Of a stretch of DNA of 11,429 bases, positions 1 to 8,280 are shown one piece after another; positions within the stretch are counted from its first letter, which is position 1, and the number at the start of each line of letters is the position of its first letter. Below the pieces are notes generated by a model, which was not told the DNA's origin, searched no databases, and saw nothing but the letters and a program-made list of their open reading frames with translations. A program made the position numbers and the translations under genes. The stretch comes from Euperipatoides rowelli (Eukaryota; Onychophora; Udeonychophora; Euonychophora; Peripatopsidae): NCBI GenBank assembly GCA_003024985.2, contig PXIH01S0006937.1; one strand, 5' to 3'.

Positions 1-181
1 GATTTTTAAATATGTAACAATGTATTATCGGGACATACAATAAATACAAGCGTAATGAATGCCGACTTTTATAAATAAAATCATAAAAAAAAAAAACTTT
101 GTTGGAAATCATTTCTGTTTATATACAGTATTATAATTCCTGATAAAAAACAATGTTTTGACATAATTTGCATAAATGTGT

Positions 182-249
182 GACTCGGATCTGAGTTTCT
201 GCACACAGTAATAAAAATATTAGCAATATGTGGCTGACTCAGATCTGAG
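182..249. repeat. Short direct repeat with GATCTGAG palindrome, 54-bp spacing
   Basis: The 14-mer GACTCGGATCTGAG at 182-195 recurs as GACTCAGATCTGAG at 236-249, a 13 of 14 match. The second copy contains the perfect 12-bp palindrome CTCAGATCTGAG (238-249), and the first is the same palindrome with one base changed. TGTG lies just upstream of both copies. The sequence between the copies does not align well, so this is either a very decayed tandem repeat or two copies of a palindromic site. No protein family is assigned to it. Confidence 0.5.
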
Positions 250-338
250 ATGCAGCCTAAAAATTACACATCATTTCATATAATTAATATGTATTTATAT
301 AAAGATATAATATCTAAATGCATTTTATAAGAAAAAAC

Positions 339-359
339 TATTCCGCATATAGCGGAGTA
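339..359. other. Hairpin with GC core
   Basis: TATTCCGC (339-346) pairs with GCGGAGTA (352-359) across the 5-nt loop ATATA. The 8-bp stem has one T-G wobble on the + strand. The CCGC/GCGG core stands out in very AT-rich surroundings. A role is not evident, and it could be chance or a remnant of a transposon end. Confidence 0.45.
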
Positions 360-386
360 TTTCAAATTTGCTTCCACAGAGAACGT

Positions 387-672
387 GTTAAACAGTTTAT
401 AATATACTAATGAAAGAATCCACTCAGTTGCTACAAATAAGTTTTAAAAATCTATCTGACTGTTTCTGGAGCATTGGGAGCTCCAGAGTTTGCTATACAG
501 TTGGTCAGAAAACCTTGGAGCTTCTTTGGGTTAAACTGTATATAATATTCTAGTGAAAGAAGTCACTCAGTGGCTACAAATAGTTTTAAAAATGTATCTC
601 AGGCTGTTCCTGGAGTAATGGAAGCTCCAGAGTTTTCTATTCAGTTGGCAAGCAAGCTTCAAAGCTCCCTTT
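387..672. repeat. Diverged tandem duplication, two units of about 143 bp
   Basis: Unit 1 (387-529) and unit 2 (530-672) both begin GTTAAAC and align along their whole length with a few small gaps. By eye about three quarters of positions match. Shared blocks include CACTCAG, GCTACAAATA, GTTTTAAAAAT and GCTCCAGAGTTT. Each unit keeps an inverted repeat CTGGAG...CTCCAG, at 466-486 and 610-630. The DNA is richer in G+C than its flanks. Unit 1 carries a 47-codon + strand frame (410-553) that is broken in unit 2 by a 1-bp deletion. On the minus strand, unit 1 has a short frame through the best-conserved part that is stopped in unit 2. Neither product is recognised, so this is treated as a non-coding or relic repeat, possibly an old duplicated transposon fragment. 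Confidence 0.75.
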
Positions 673-1230
673 ACTTAATACAAATTCATCCCAGAACAGG
701 AAAAATTATAGGGAGCCCAAAATAATATCAACCAGATCTGCTTTAACAGGACTTTAAAATAAACCAAACATCATTGTGCTAGGATGAGTGGTTGAGGAGA
801 AATAGCAAACCTACCTGTATTTACAGACTTTTCTTCTCTATTATTCTATACATTGCAAAGTTTAACTAAGAATTTATACTTCTGTAATTGCTTACTGTTT
901 AAATATTTATTCTGTATATTACTGGACTCTTAATTAAGATAATACAGCATATGACTAGGAAAATAATGAATTGGTTTGCTATTTTTATTAGATACTGTAG
1001 GCCTATAGACAATATAAATTTAACATAAAAGTTTTGACCATAAAAAAAAAAAATGGATGGCGAATATTTGTGTTTTAAGTGGCATTACCCAAAATTATGT
1101 TGGCATATGCCACCATTGCCACAGTAATTTTCAAGATCTGTAATGTATTTTGAACAAATCGTCTATTATTTGTAAATTCATCGTATTAATTGACCATGGG
1201 AAAGAAAAATTGATTTACGTTCCTGCAATG
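673..1230. other. AT-rich non-coding stretch, unassigned
   Basis: No supported gene. It contains the 12-bp palindromes TCTTAATTAAGA (928-939) and TGGCATATGCCA (1101-1112). The latter overlaps a 7-bp inverted repeat GTGGCAT/ATGCCAC (1079-1085 with 1107-1113). A TAGGCCTA word lies at 998-1005. The minus strand carries CAG|GTAGGT, a good splice-donor match, near 818-826, but the adjoining sequence shows no coding character. Confidence 0.5.
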
Positions 1231-1232
1231 TG

Positions 1233-1271
1233 TAGAGGTTGGCTTGTATTCCATCTGCAAGCTGACCTCTG
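1233..1271. other. RNA-like hairpin, 14-bp stem with G-U wobbles
   Basis: AGAGGTTGGCTTG (1234-1246) pairs with CAAGCTGACCTCT (1258-1270) around the 11-nt loop TATTCCATCTG. Two adjacent pairs in the middle of the stem are G-U wobbles, and a further wobble extends it to 1233/1271. Eleven of the 13 core pairs are Watson-Crick. The stem is about half G+C in an AT-rich background, so chance formation is less likely than for the A/T hairpins elsewhere. Wobbles rather than mismatches are what a folded transcript would tolerate, but the stem is short for a microRNA precursor and no known RNA family is recognised. Confidence 0.5.
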
Positions 1272-1284
1272 ATTAGCTGTTATT

Positions 1285-1416
1285 TTATTTATTTATGCTT
1301 TAATATTTATATTGGAGCTAGGGTCATTGTGTGGGTAAAGTTAGATATCCTTTAATTTGATATTTTATTCATGTTGGAGTTAGGGTCAGTGTACAGTTAA
1401 GGTTAGTAGATTGTGT
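1285..1416 (+). repeat. Two degenerate tandem copies of a GGAGTTAGGGTC-type repeat
   Basis: TTGGAGCTAGGGTCATTGTG (from 1312) recurs as TTGGAGTTAGGGTCAGTGTA (from 1374), a period of 62 bp. Each is preceded by a CTTTAAT...ATTTTAT-like segment and followed by a GTTAGA or GTTAGT stretch. The second copy aligns with the minus-strand reading of 9742-9872 through GGAGTTA.GGT..CAG and TAAGGTTA, and with 8281-8420 more weakly. It therefore looks like a further relic of the same dispersed family. The relationship is read by eye. Confidence 0.45.
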
Positions 1417-1900
1417 AATAGTTTGCATGATAAAGGTAAGTCTGAGATCCAGACACTAGTAGCAAATGTTGCTTTTATGATCTATTGTAAACAATGCAAT
1501 GAATATAATCAATTTCCTGAACATGTGCAAATCAATGCTAAATTGTCCATGTTGTGTATTTTGCATCTCTTGCCACTGCTGACAAGTATTATTTATTTTG
1601 TTTATGTTTTTATGTGGTCGGTCTGGTAGGAGCCAGTCCCACAGTATGACTGTCTCTTTTATTTGTTCTGTAGCTTTTAGTTATTATCAAGGCTGAGTAT
1701 TTTATTTGTATTAAACTTCAACAGTTGTATTTTGATTGTTTTACATTCCTGCCTTTGAATAAATAATGTTAGTTCAAATATCTTATCTTCTTTTTTTTTG
1801 TGATCCCCCCCCCCCACCTTTCCCTATGGTTGGATGCCTGGTGACCTGCTGGCAGCCATCAAGACAGCGTTTCCCAGAGAGATTATTACAATATTTAATC
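1417..1900. other. T-rich non-coding stretch
   Basis: An open frame of 72 codons (1411-1629) crosses this stretch. Its product has an F/I/L/Y-rich tail typical of translated T-rich DNA and matches no family I know. AAG|GTAAGT at 1433-1441 is a perfect splice-donor consensus on the + strand, but no coding sequence supports an exon ending there. A C11 run at 1805-1815 interrupts the T-rich sequence. Confidence 0.45.
1805..1815 (+). repeat. Poly-C run (C11)
   Basis: Eleven consecutive C bases directly follow a T-run and GTGAT, which is unusual in such AT-rich DNA. Its length is prone to slippage and sequencing error. It has no evident role. Confidence 0.85.
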
Positions 1901-1931
1901 TATTGTATATATACACAGCATATATACAATA
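1901..1931. other. Perfect 12-bp hairpin
   Basis: TATTGTATATAT (1901-1912) is perfectly complementary to ATATATACAATA (1920-1931), with the 7-nt loop ACACAGC. The arms are almost entirely A/T and alternate purine-pyrimidine, so the site could extrude as a cruciform. It abuts the (ACAT)n repeat. Confidence 0.6.
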
Positions 1932-1946
1932 CATACATACATACAT
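1931..1946 (+). repeat. (ACAT)4 microsatellite
   Basis: Four uninterrupted ACAT units directly follow the preceding hairpin and overlap its last base. This is ordinary simple-sequence DNA. Confidence 0.8.
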
Positions 1947-2555
1947 TATATGGAATTGTTGGTACCAAAAATAATTCTGATTGAGCAGGTTTACTTTTTA
2001 CACAGATTTTACTATATTGGTATTTAGGGACCAAATAAATTTTCCATTTTATAAGGATTTGATCTTAATCAGTTTTCGTTTGCACAGAAGCTTTAACTGT
2101 GTATACATAGCCTACAGTATATTACACAAGTCATGAAAAATACTATGTCCATACATTTGGGACTAGTTAATATTTATGTGCTAGTGCAGCCACTAAGTAA
2201 CTTGATCGATTGGGCTAGTTCTAATTATATAGACTGTTTTATTTTTGCAATTACAGTATTAAATTTAAAAGTACTGTTTATTAGGGAATTGTAACAAATC
2301 ATATTTTTGTAATAAATTAAATCTTTGTAGGCCTACAATAGTTATTAATTAAAATATGATTTTGTTTAGTGGACCAGGATTAAGACACATAGATGGACAT
2401 AAACATCAATCAGACAAAAAAAAACATTAAAAAAACTAATATATAGACCTAGTTAATGCATTTTAGTAACAAATTTAGTTGTATTGTAGATGCTTATAAA
2501 TTACAAGGCTAGCTAAACCTTGATTTTCATTTTTAATTTGCAAACTCAATATTTG
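1947..2555. other. AT-rich non-coding stretch with many CTAG words
   Basis: No gene is supported. CTAG occurs repeatedly (near 2163, 2180, 2214, 2449 and 2509), leading into the denser group beyond 2556. The 10-bp palindrome GTAGGCCTAC is at 2327-2336 and TAGCCTA at 2108-2114. Otherwise I see only A/T runs. Confidence 0.5.
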
Positions 2556-2662
2556 TGGTGGGCTAGTAGAGAAAACTTTTGGGGTTGTTGGTGGGTTAGT
2601 AGGAAAAAAATCATGGCTAGTTCAGCATGTTCAGCTAGCTAGTGGGCTAGTGGTTAGAAAAA
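2556..2662 (+). repeat. Three degenerate GGGCTAGTAG(A)n repeats
   Basis: GGTGGGCTAGTAGAGAAAA (from 2557), GGTGGGTTAGTAGGAAAAAA (2590-2609) and AGTGGGCTAGTGGTTAGAAA (2641-2660) share a G-rich core followed by an A-run, spaced 33 and 51 bp apart. CAGCTAGCTAGTGGGCTAG joins the last one. All three have the same orientation, G-rich on the + strand. This is probably a decayed minisatellite, and no function is recognised. Confidence 0.5.
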
Positions 2663-2718
2663 GGGTTTGGCAATTTATTGTTAGATTTAATAATTGATAT
2701 TTGAATGAACAACCTCGC

Positions 2719-2742
2719 TGGACTATAGTCTGGACTATAGTC
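2719..2742. repeat. Perfect 12-mer doublet containing a palindrome
   Basis: TGGACTATAGTC is repeated exactly twice without a gap (2719-2730 and 2731-2742). Each copy contains the 10-bp palindrome GACTATAGTC, so the pair can form two small hairpins or one longer near-perfect stem. ACAAC (2709-2713) upstream and GTTGT (2744-2748) downstream can extend the pairing. It could be a replication-slippage product or a paired binding site for a dimeric protein. Confidence 0.65.
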
Positions 2743-3513
2743 TGTTGTTGTCCGACATATTTGTATTTGTATAAGTGCTCTTGTTTAATTTAGACTGTCC
2801 GGTAAGTCTTATTAGGTAAAATATGGGGGCTATTAATTTATATACCGCATTACAGTTTTAAAAGTAGAAAGCTTTATTTTAAAAGTTTTTTTTTTATGTT
2901 GCAATGAAAATCAGGCTATCTTCAAGAACTGTATATAATCATACATCTGTAGAGTAGTTCGGTGTTGGCGGAATCGAGCCTTTAGATTACATTTTGTTTT
3001 AATTTTTTTATTCACCAAATAACAAGCTATAAATTTGATATTTACCTTTTAATTACGAATCTTACTGCATGTTTAACGTGTAAAAAAGCACACCTACTAT
3101 ATGAAGTTTCATGCTACTATTGTATGGCAACAGTAGAAATTTTAAATGTAATATATTTTTTATCATGAAATTAAATTGAAAAAATAGTTCTTCAATTATC
3201 CTAAACAAAATGTATAAGTTCATAGTGAATATGAATTGTGTTTTTTTTTTTAAATCATAAAAAAATACAAAGATTTGTATTTTTTTTTTTTTTTACAATG
3301 CTAGAATTTTAAATTAGAAATGAAGTTTCCAGCTGATATTTATTATACATATTTTTTGATCTTTAAAATAAGAAACAAAACATTGATTTGAAGATCAGGC
3401 ATTAAACTTTATTTATGGGAGTCTGTATCTTAAGAAGACAGTGGTCATGATAATAATAATAAAAAAAAATTTGCCCTTGAAGTAAATGACCTGGCACTTC
3501 AGGTTAATAATTT
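2743..3513. other. AT-rich non-coding stretch, unassigned
   Basis: No supported gene. CCG|GTAAGT near 2800-2807 resembles a splice donor but has no coding sequence beside it. Long T-runs occur near 2887, 3241 and 3281, and a (ATA)n/A9 tract near 3450-3470. The hairpin at 3259-3286 is listed separately. Confidence 0.5.
3259..3286 (+). other. 13-bp A/T hairpin followed by a T-run
   Basis: AAAAAAATACAAA (3259-3271) is perfectly complementary to TTTGTATTTTTTT (3274-3286), with GA between. In practice a 4-nt loop with 12 pairs is more plausible. A T-run continues to 3294. Most of each arm is homopolymer, so chance pairing is easy. Confidence 0.4.
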
Positions 3514-3932
3514 TGTTCTTGAGTATCTGTCTTGGTCTTGCAGCTAAATATTTGAGGTGCCTGGTCTTTGTCTTGGTCTCTAGGTATATGATCTTGATCT
3601 AAAGCTGTATATATTGATCTTGTGCTTAAACTCTAGATTCTTGATATTGATCTTGACAGTGATTTTAAGATCTTGATCTTGGACTCTTGCTTATTTAATT
3701 TTATTTTGATAATGGACTTTCAGTGCCTAGTCTTCATTTTGATCTTGGACTGAATACAGTATATATGATATTGTTCTTGAACTTAGTAGAAGTGTCTGAT
3801 TTTGGACTAGAAATACTTAATAGTGGTCTTATTGGTCTTGATCTTAGATTTTAAGTACTTGTTATTGGTCTTGATTACAGAATTGTTGTACCTGGTTTAC
3901 GTCTTGATCTTACACTCTAGGTACTGGTTATG
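3514..3932 (+). repeat. Degenerate G/T-rich minisatellite built on GGTCTTGATCTT
   Basis: Imperfect units of the form GGTCTTGATCTT...CTAGGTACTTGTTATT fill about 420 bp. The last three begin at 3834, 3867 and 3900, giving a clear 33-bp period. Earlier units are shorter and more decayed, with restarts such as GATCTTGATCTAAAG, GATCTTGTGCTTAAA and GATCTTGATCTTGGACT. TCTTG occurs about sixteen times on the + strand and its complement is essentially absent, so the array is strongly strand-asymmetric. Stop codons are frequent, so it is not a coding repeat. A hexamer CTTGGT/CTTGAT may be the ancestral seed. Confidence 0.75.
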
Positions 3933-5040
3933 ATAGGGCTGGTTATTCTTATAGAATAAATTTACTTTGATTAAAAAAAAGAGCTAAANAAAAAAATGAG
4001 TAAAACTTTTGATTTTTTTTTCTTCTATCTTTTACTTCCCAAAATTAAAAAATATTATACATTCCCCTATTGTGTTTGGGAGGGAAGGAAACAGTCTTCT
4101 GTTACAACCCTCAGGCACTTTATTTCTGGACATCCTTTGACCATTAAACTGTAGTGATTGGAGTCTTTGATTTGCAATAGCTGGTAAGATACTACAAACA
4201 TTTACTTAATTTTTTTTTTTCACATAAAAAGAAAAAAAAAATAGGAATAGAATACAAAAGTAAGATTGTTCCTTGAAACTAGTTGTAAGTTCATCACTGG
4301 CCTTTAATGTCAATCCCTTAGTGTGACATTGCTTGCAGCTTTGTTGAAATGTCAAAAGTCATTTTCTTTTCTGCTGTGGTAATTATTCTTTTTTTTTTTT
4401 TTTCAGTTTGAAATTTGTTTTAATATAATTTGTCATTGTCTAACTTCATGCCCTCTCCCACTTTCTCAAATCTCATGGATATTACAGTCAGTAGCTATTA
4501 AGTATATTCTATTGTTTAATTTTGATTTTGAGATTTTTCCCACTTTTTAAAAAATGTTTTTAGACAGTTTTTTTTTAAAAAAAAATTGCAGTTCAAGCTG
4601 CAATTGTTATTCTTTTGTTAAAGAGAACTTGATTAAAATAACTGAAATTTTTTTTAAAAAAATCATGAGTTATTTAAAACATATTTTAAAACACGTCTCT
4701 GTTTGTTTTTAAATGTTTACTTTTTTTTACATCTCATAAATTTTCCATGCAACTTAATTAATCCTATTACAGCTAATAATTTTTTTGACTGAAGCAATGT
4801 TTTTTTTTTTTAATGAGCCATGTAAGTTTATTGTTAAAACAATAAACCTATATAGCCAGAACTCCCAACCTCTGCTTTATATTTTTAAAATGAAAAATGT
4901 AATGTTAAAACAGATGTCTGCTATCCCATATTGGGATTCAACATTGAATATATTTTTTTTTGTGAGGGGGAGAACTGAGTCACATGACATGTGTCCAATC
5001 GAGTGCAATGGTGCTAATGTTTGCTGTAATGATAATTAAA
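3933..5040. other. Homopolymer-rich non-coding stretch
   Basis: Many T-runs and A-runs occur, including back-to-back T/A tracts (T9A9 near 4568-4585, T8A7 near 4648). One ambiguous base is at 3989. AATTGCAG (4584-4591) pairs with CTGCAATT (4598-4605). A long T-run followed by CAG near 4389-4406 looks like a splice acceptor, but no exon is evident beyond it. An 84-codon open frame (4785-5039) is F/N/K-rich and unrecognised. TGAGTCA (4976-4982, an AP-1 consensus) is followed by the palindrome CACATGACATGTG (4981-4993), which carries two E-box cores. The significance is unknown. Confidence 0.5.
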
Positions 5041-7480
5041 TGGAACCAAGCCAAATCTTTGTGCTAGCACCAAAGAGCACAAGTCAAATTTTTAAGAGAA
5101 TATTATACTTGGTATTAATGGCCCTAATGATGCCGACAAGTAATTTGAATAATGTTATAATGTAAAATTAAAATTTTTATATTTATCTATAGTAGGCTAT
5201 GGTACACAGTGTGTGAAAATCTACTTGTAAATGTAGTGACCTGACAACTACATTAACTTGTAAATAAAACAGCGTTCAAAAATATGGTATTTATATAAAT
5301 ATCAAATAGCCTACCGGATAATGTAAGCTATATATTGTATGTCAAGAAATTGATATGTATCACAATTTTTAAAAAAACTTAAAAAATTTTCAACCCAGAT
5401 TTAGGCTACTGTACTTATTTTCTGTTGGTAAATGCAGATATGAATTATAATTGTATGAAATTAAAGAAAAATTGCAGTTAGTAGGCTATATACTAAGAAT
5501 CACTTTATGCTACAATTTTATGTGATTTATTAAACCATTTTTGTATTTAGACAGCAAACACAAAATAACCAAACAGCCTAACTGTACAATTGTCATAAGG
5601 AACCTACAGTTTGCTGTACAAGTATTACAGTTTAGTATTTAGGGATAAAATAATTTTGAATATAGCCTAAGCTTAAATCAATTTGTTTTTGTCCAGTCCT
5701 TAAAAAGTAGAAATAAAATGAAATTTCAATTTATGAAACAGTCTTAGAAAGATTGCCAGTGATCATGGAATACAAATTTAAAATTGCACATGCTCAGAAT
5801 CCAATGCTAGCTGCAAAATAATTTTTCAATTTACTAATATGAATCACTCGGCACTTGGGGCATGCATATAAATATAGTATACTTATTATAATACCACATA
5901 CACACACACAGAGTTCAGTGCAATGTTTAAAACAATGGAAACAGTAGCTAATGCAAATTATTTAGATAAAGAAAAAAAAAATCACATTTTATAATGTAGG
6001 TTTATTACATTTCCATCATTTTGTCCTATATAATGTTTTGAACAATCTTGAAAAAAAATAAGGAAAGCCTACATTTATTTGTCCTTCATTCTATCTATCA
6101 TCAGTATAAATATAAAAAAGTACTTTTTTTTTAAAAAAAAAAGTATGGATATATCTAATCTTTAAATTGTATACATACAGAAAGCCGAGCTCAATTTGGA
6201 TAGAACTCTATCAAAAACTCTGAGAGAGTCTTCTTTCAGCTCACTGTATACGTACAGAACCTAAAATTATTTGATAAGGTAGTGGCAAATTATGAACAAC
6301 AATGGAACAATTATTATGAAAATGAGTTATGAATTTTGAATATGAAATTATTATAAAGTTGTATGTAAAGAAATAATTATGACTTCAAAAATAATATTAA
6401 GCCAATGACATGAATTCATAAGCGCTTACAAGTAAACGGTTTCAAAAATATTAAGGATTTGAATAAATGCATTGTTAATATAAAAAAAATGACTGTCTTA
6501 GTATAATTGTATTCGGACAAAAATATATATGGTAAACGGACAAATCCGATAAAATAATGACTAAAATTTAATTGAATAATTAGACCTGTAAAACCTTTAA
6601 AAACAATCATATGTTTTAGGATAAAAATGTTAGAAAAACAGTTAAAAATATATACATAAAATAAAATACTTAAGAAATATAGCCGCGCCATACTGTATTA
6701 AAAATTGATAAAAATACCGTAGGCTAGTAAAAAATTTAGTTTAAATTTAGGTCCTCAAGACATTGTAAACCCATCCATCATGAAAGGGTTAAGATTTTAA
6801 AATTGAATAGCATAATATGTTAATTTTGTTAGTATAGCACAAGATTATACAGATGATCCATAATGTTCTCGAATCACGAATGTTCAGAGTTTAATAGAAA
6901 TTGAGTGAAATCAGGAGCAAAGTTCAGGAATACATAAAATACGATGGCGAAATGGATTAAAGTTCTTGTAGAAAGTACTTTCAGATTTTTCATATACTGG
7001 TTAGATTGAACCAAAACTATGTTTAGCATAATATATCAAATGAAGCTTGGCTTATGTTGAATAAACAGTTTACTTCAGTGGTGAATTGATTAATAATGGG
7101 AATAGTGAAAACAGAATTTGGCTAACAAATGTCGGTTAATATCTGGGCAGTTAATTTGAATGGTAACAGCAAAGATCAGCACGAGTTGTCATCAGCAAAT
7201 TATTGTCTTCTTGTAGGGATACTGGCATTTGTTAAGATAAGGTCAATCCATATAAGCAGTTCATCATTTGACATGGTGAGATATGCAAATTATCCAGGTC
7301 TTCTTCTTTATTATATTTTATTAGTCCTTCCATATTGACATAGACAAACATTTTTCTTAGAAGCTGGACTGACAGACAGTGAAGGAACTTTCTTGACAAA
7401 AAATTTAAAGTCTGACTGTAATTTAGCAGGAACTAGAATTGTAGTTGCAGATAAAGTTGATAACACTTGCTGTGCTCTTT
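5041..7480. other. Long AT-rich non-coding stretch, unassigned
   Basis: About 2.4 kb with no credible gene. Short items visible are: a near-palindrome CTTT-GTGCTAGCAC-C-AAAG (5057-5075); a 7-bp hairpin ATGTAGT/ACTACAT (5231-5237 with 5247-5253); the direct repeat ACTTGTAAAT (5224 and 5256); five TAGGCTA/TAGCCTA words (5193-5669); (CA)n at 5900-5910; and a T9A10 block at 6124-6142. A becomes more frequent than T on the + strand in the right part. The rest shows nothing I can interpret. Confidence 0.5.
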
Positions 7481-7546
7481 TTTTAATTATTATTTTTCAG
7501 ATTCTTAATTTTCATAAATAACTTTCTTGAAAAATAATTATTAAAG
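7481..7546. other. 66-nt hairpin, 20-bp stem
   Basis: Positions 7481-7500 pair with 7527-7546. The core is TTAATTATTATTTTTCA (7483-7499) against TGAAAAATAATTATTAA (7528-7544), with a single mismatch (7488/7539). One T-A pair and one wobble extend it outward, and a G-T wobble extends it inward. The loop is 26 nt. The length falls in the range of small microRNA precursors, but the arms are mostly A/T, so it may equally be a miniature inverted-repeat remnant. Confidence 0.55.
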
Positions 7547-7607
7547 TCAATGTTTTCTTATTATAATGTCTTGAAGTTTTAATTAGAAGTACTAAGTGAG
7601 AAACTGA

Positions 7608-7738
7608 GTGAGAAGAGAATCTCTTCTCTCGTTCAAGAGCCAAGTTGAAAGTCAGAGAGAAGTAAAAATACTTCTTTTATCTTTAAGTGCCAAGATGATA
7701 GTCCTAAAATATTAATCAATATTTCATAAATTTTAGGA
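7608..7738. repeat. Cluster of three short hairpins with a 50-bp direct repeat
   Basis: Three inverted repeats follow each other. GAGAAGAGA/TCTCTTCTC (7610-7618 with 7620-7628) is a perfect 9-bp stem around one base. AGAAGTA/TACTTCT (7658-7664 with 7669-7675) has an AAAA loop. TCCTAAAAT/ATTTTAGGA (7702-7710 with 7730-7738) can also refold through AAATATT/AATATTT. In addition AAGAGCCAAGTTGAAAGTCA (7635-7654) recurs as AAGTGCCAAGATGATAGTCC (7685-7704), 50 bp on and 16 of 20 identical. Repeat and hairpins together suggest a decayed repetitive element. Function is unknown. Confidence 0.5.
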
Positions 7739-8280
7739 TACTGGAAATTAGCATAAATTTTTTAAGTCAAATAAGTTCATTTTCTGAACAGAACCAGATT
7801 ATAGGTGATTGAGCTCACTGTTCCAATCAATCAAATTTCCTATATTTTAGCAGGTGGACAAGCTGAAAAATTAAAAGTTAACAAGACTAGTTGACCAATA
7901 ATATTAAAATCAAATTAAAAGTTGAGGGTGCTAAAAGTAAGGCTCAAAGTTTCATGTGTGAGGAGTGTAAATTCCAGAAGTACACAGTACAATGTAGAAC
8001 ACCAAAAACGTTAATTTTCCAACTATAAGCTACAATTGCTTCTTTTGTTTCAACGAATAAATCAAGCAGAAGGTCTGTGAAAAGTAAATACACCGACAAT
8101 AAAATTGGGAAGTTTGAATGATTTTTAGAAAAATAAAATTTAAATACAATATAGAATCCCTAAATAATCTTCAATAGTTTATATAGGACTATATTTAATA
8201 CATAAAATAGAGTAGGCGGTTAGAATCCGTTATTTGTCCACCAATATAATATGCGAGACAATAACCTTTGATTGTTAACA
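7739..8280. other. AT-rich non-coding stretch, unassigned
   Basis: I see no gene, repeat array or strong signal here. TGATTG (7806-7811) can pair with CAATCA downstream, but the stem is only 6 bp. Confidence 0.5.

Larger units (their letters stand above)
1..386. other. AT-rich non-coding stretch, unassigned
   Basis: No open frame of useful length and no recognisable gene. It holds an A12 run near 87-98, a short direct repeat around 182-249 and a small hairpin at 339-359, listed separately. The remainder is AT-rich sequence in which I see nothing functional. It may be intergenic or intronic. Confidence 0.6.

Noticed and set aside
1411-1629. 72-codon open frame with a hydrophobic C-terminal half and a splice-donor match near its start
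   Set aside because: The hydrophobic tail is what T-rich DNA encodes by chance, no domain is recognised, and the donor motif lies at codon 9 with no exon support.
1766-1984. 72-codon open frame with a proline run
   Set aside because: The prolines come from the C11 run and the C-terminus reads through the hairpin and (ACAT)n repeat, so it is simple sequence, not a protein.
2800-2807. CCG|GTAAGT splice-donor match
   Set aside because: The upstream frame is only about 34 codons between stops and includes the 12-mer doublet, with no acceptor partner.
4389-4406. Polypyrimidine tract followed by CAG, resembling a 3' splice site
   Set aside because: T-runs before CAG are frequent in this DNA and no open coding stretch follows.
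4785-5039. 84-codon open frame with several cysteines near the end
   Set aside because: It begins in a T-run, has F/N/K-biased composition and no signal peptide or recognisable cysteine framework.
6124-6142. T9A10 apparent palindrome
   Set aside because: The symmetry is entirely homopolymeric, and similar T/A blocks occur at 4568 and 4648.
6416-6691. 91-codon minus-strand frame, the longest in the window
   Set aside because: It is F/I/L/Y-rich throughout as expected from A-rich DNA read on the other strand, and no family is recognised.
7129-7338. 69-codon open frame with balanced composition in its first half
   Set aside because: The first 30 residues look less biased than other frames, but there is no known motif and no neighbouring exon signal, so the evidence is insufficient.
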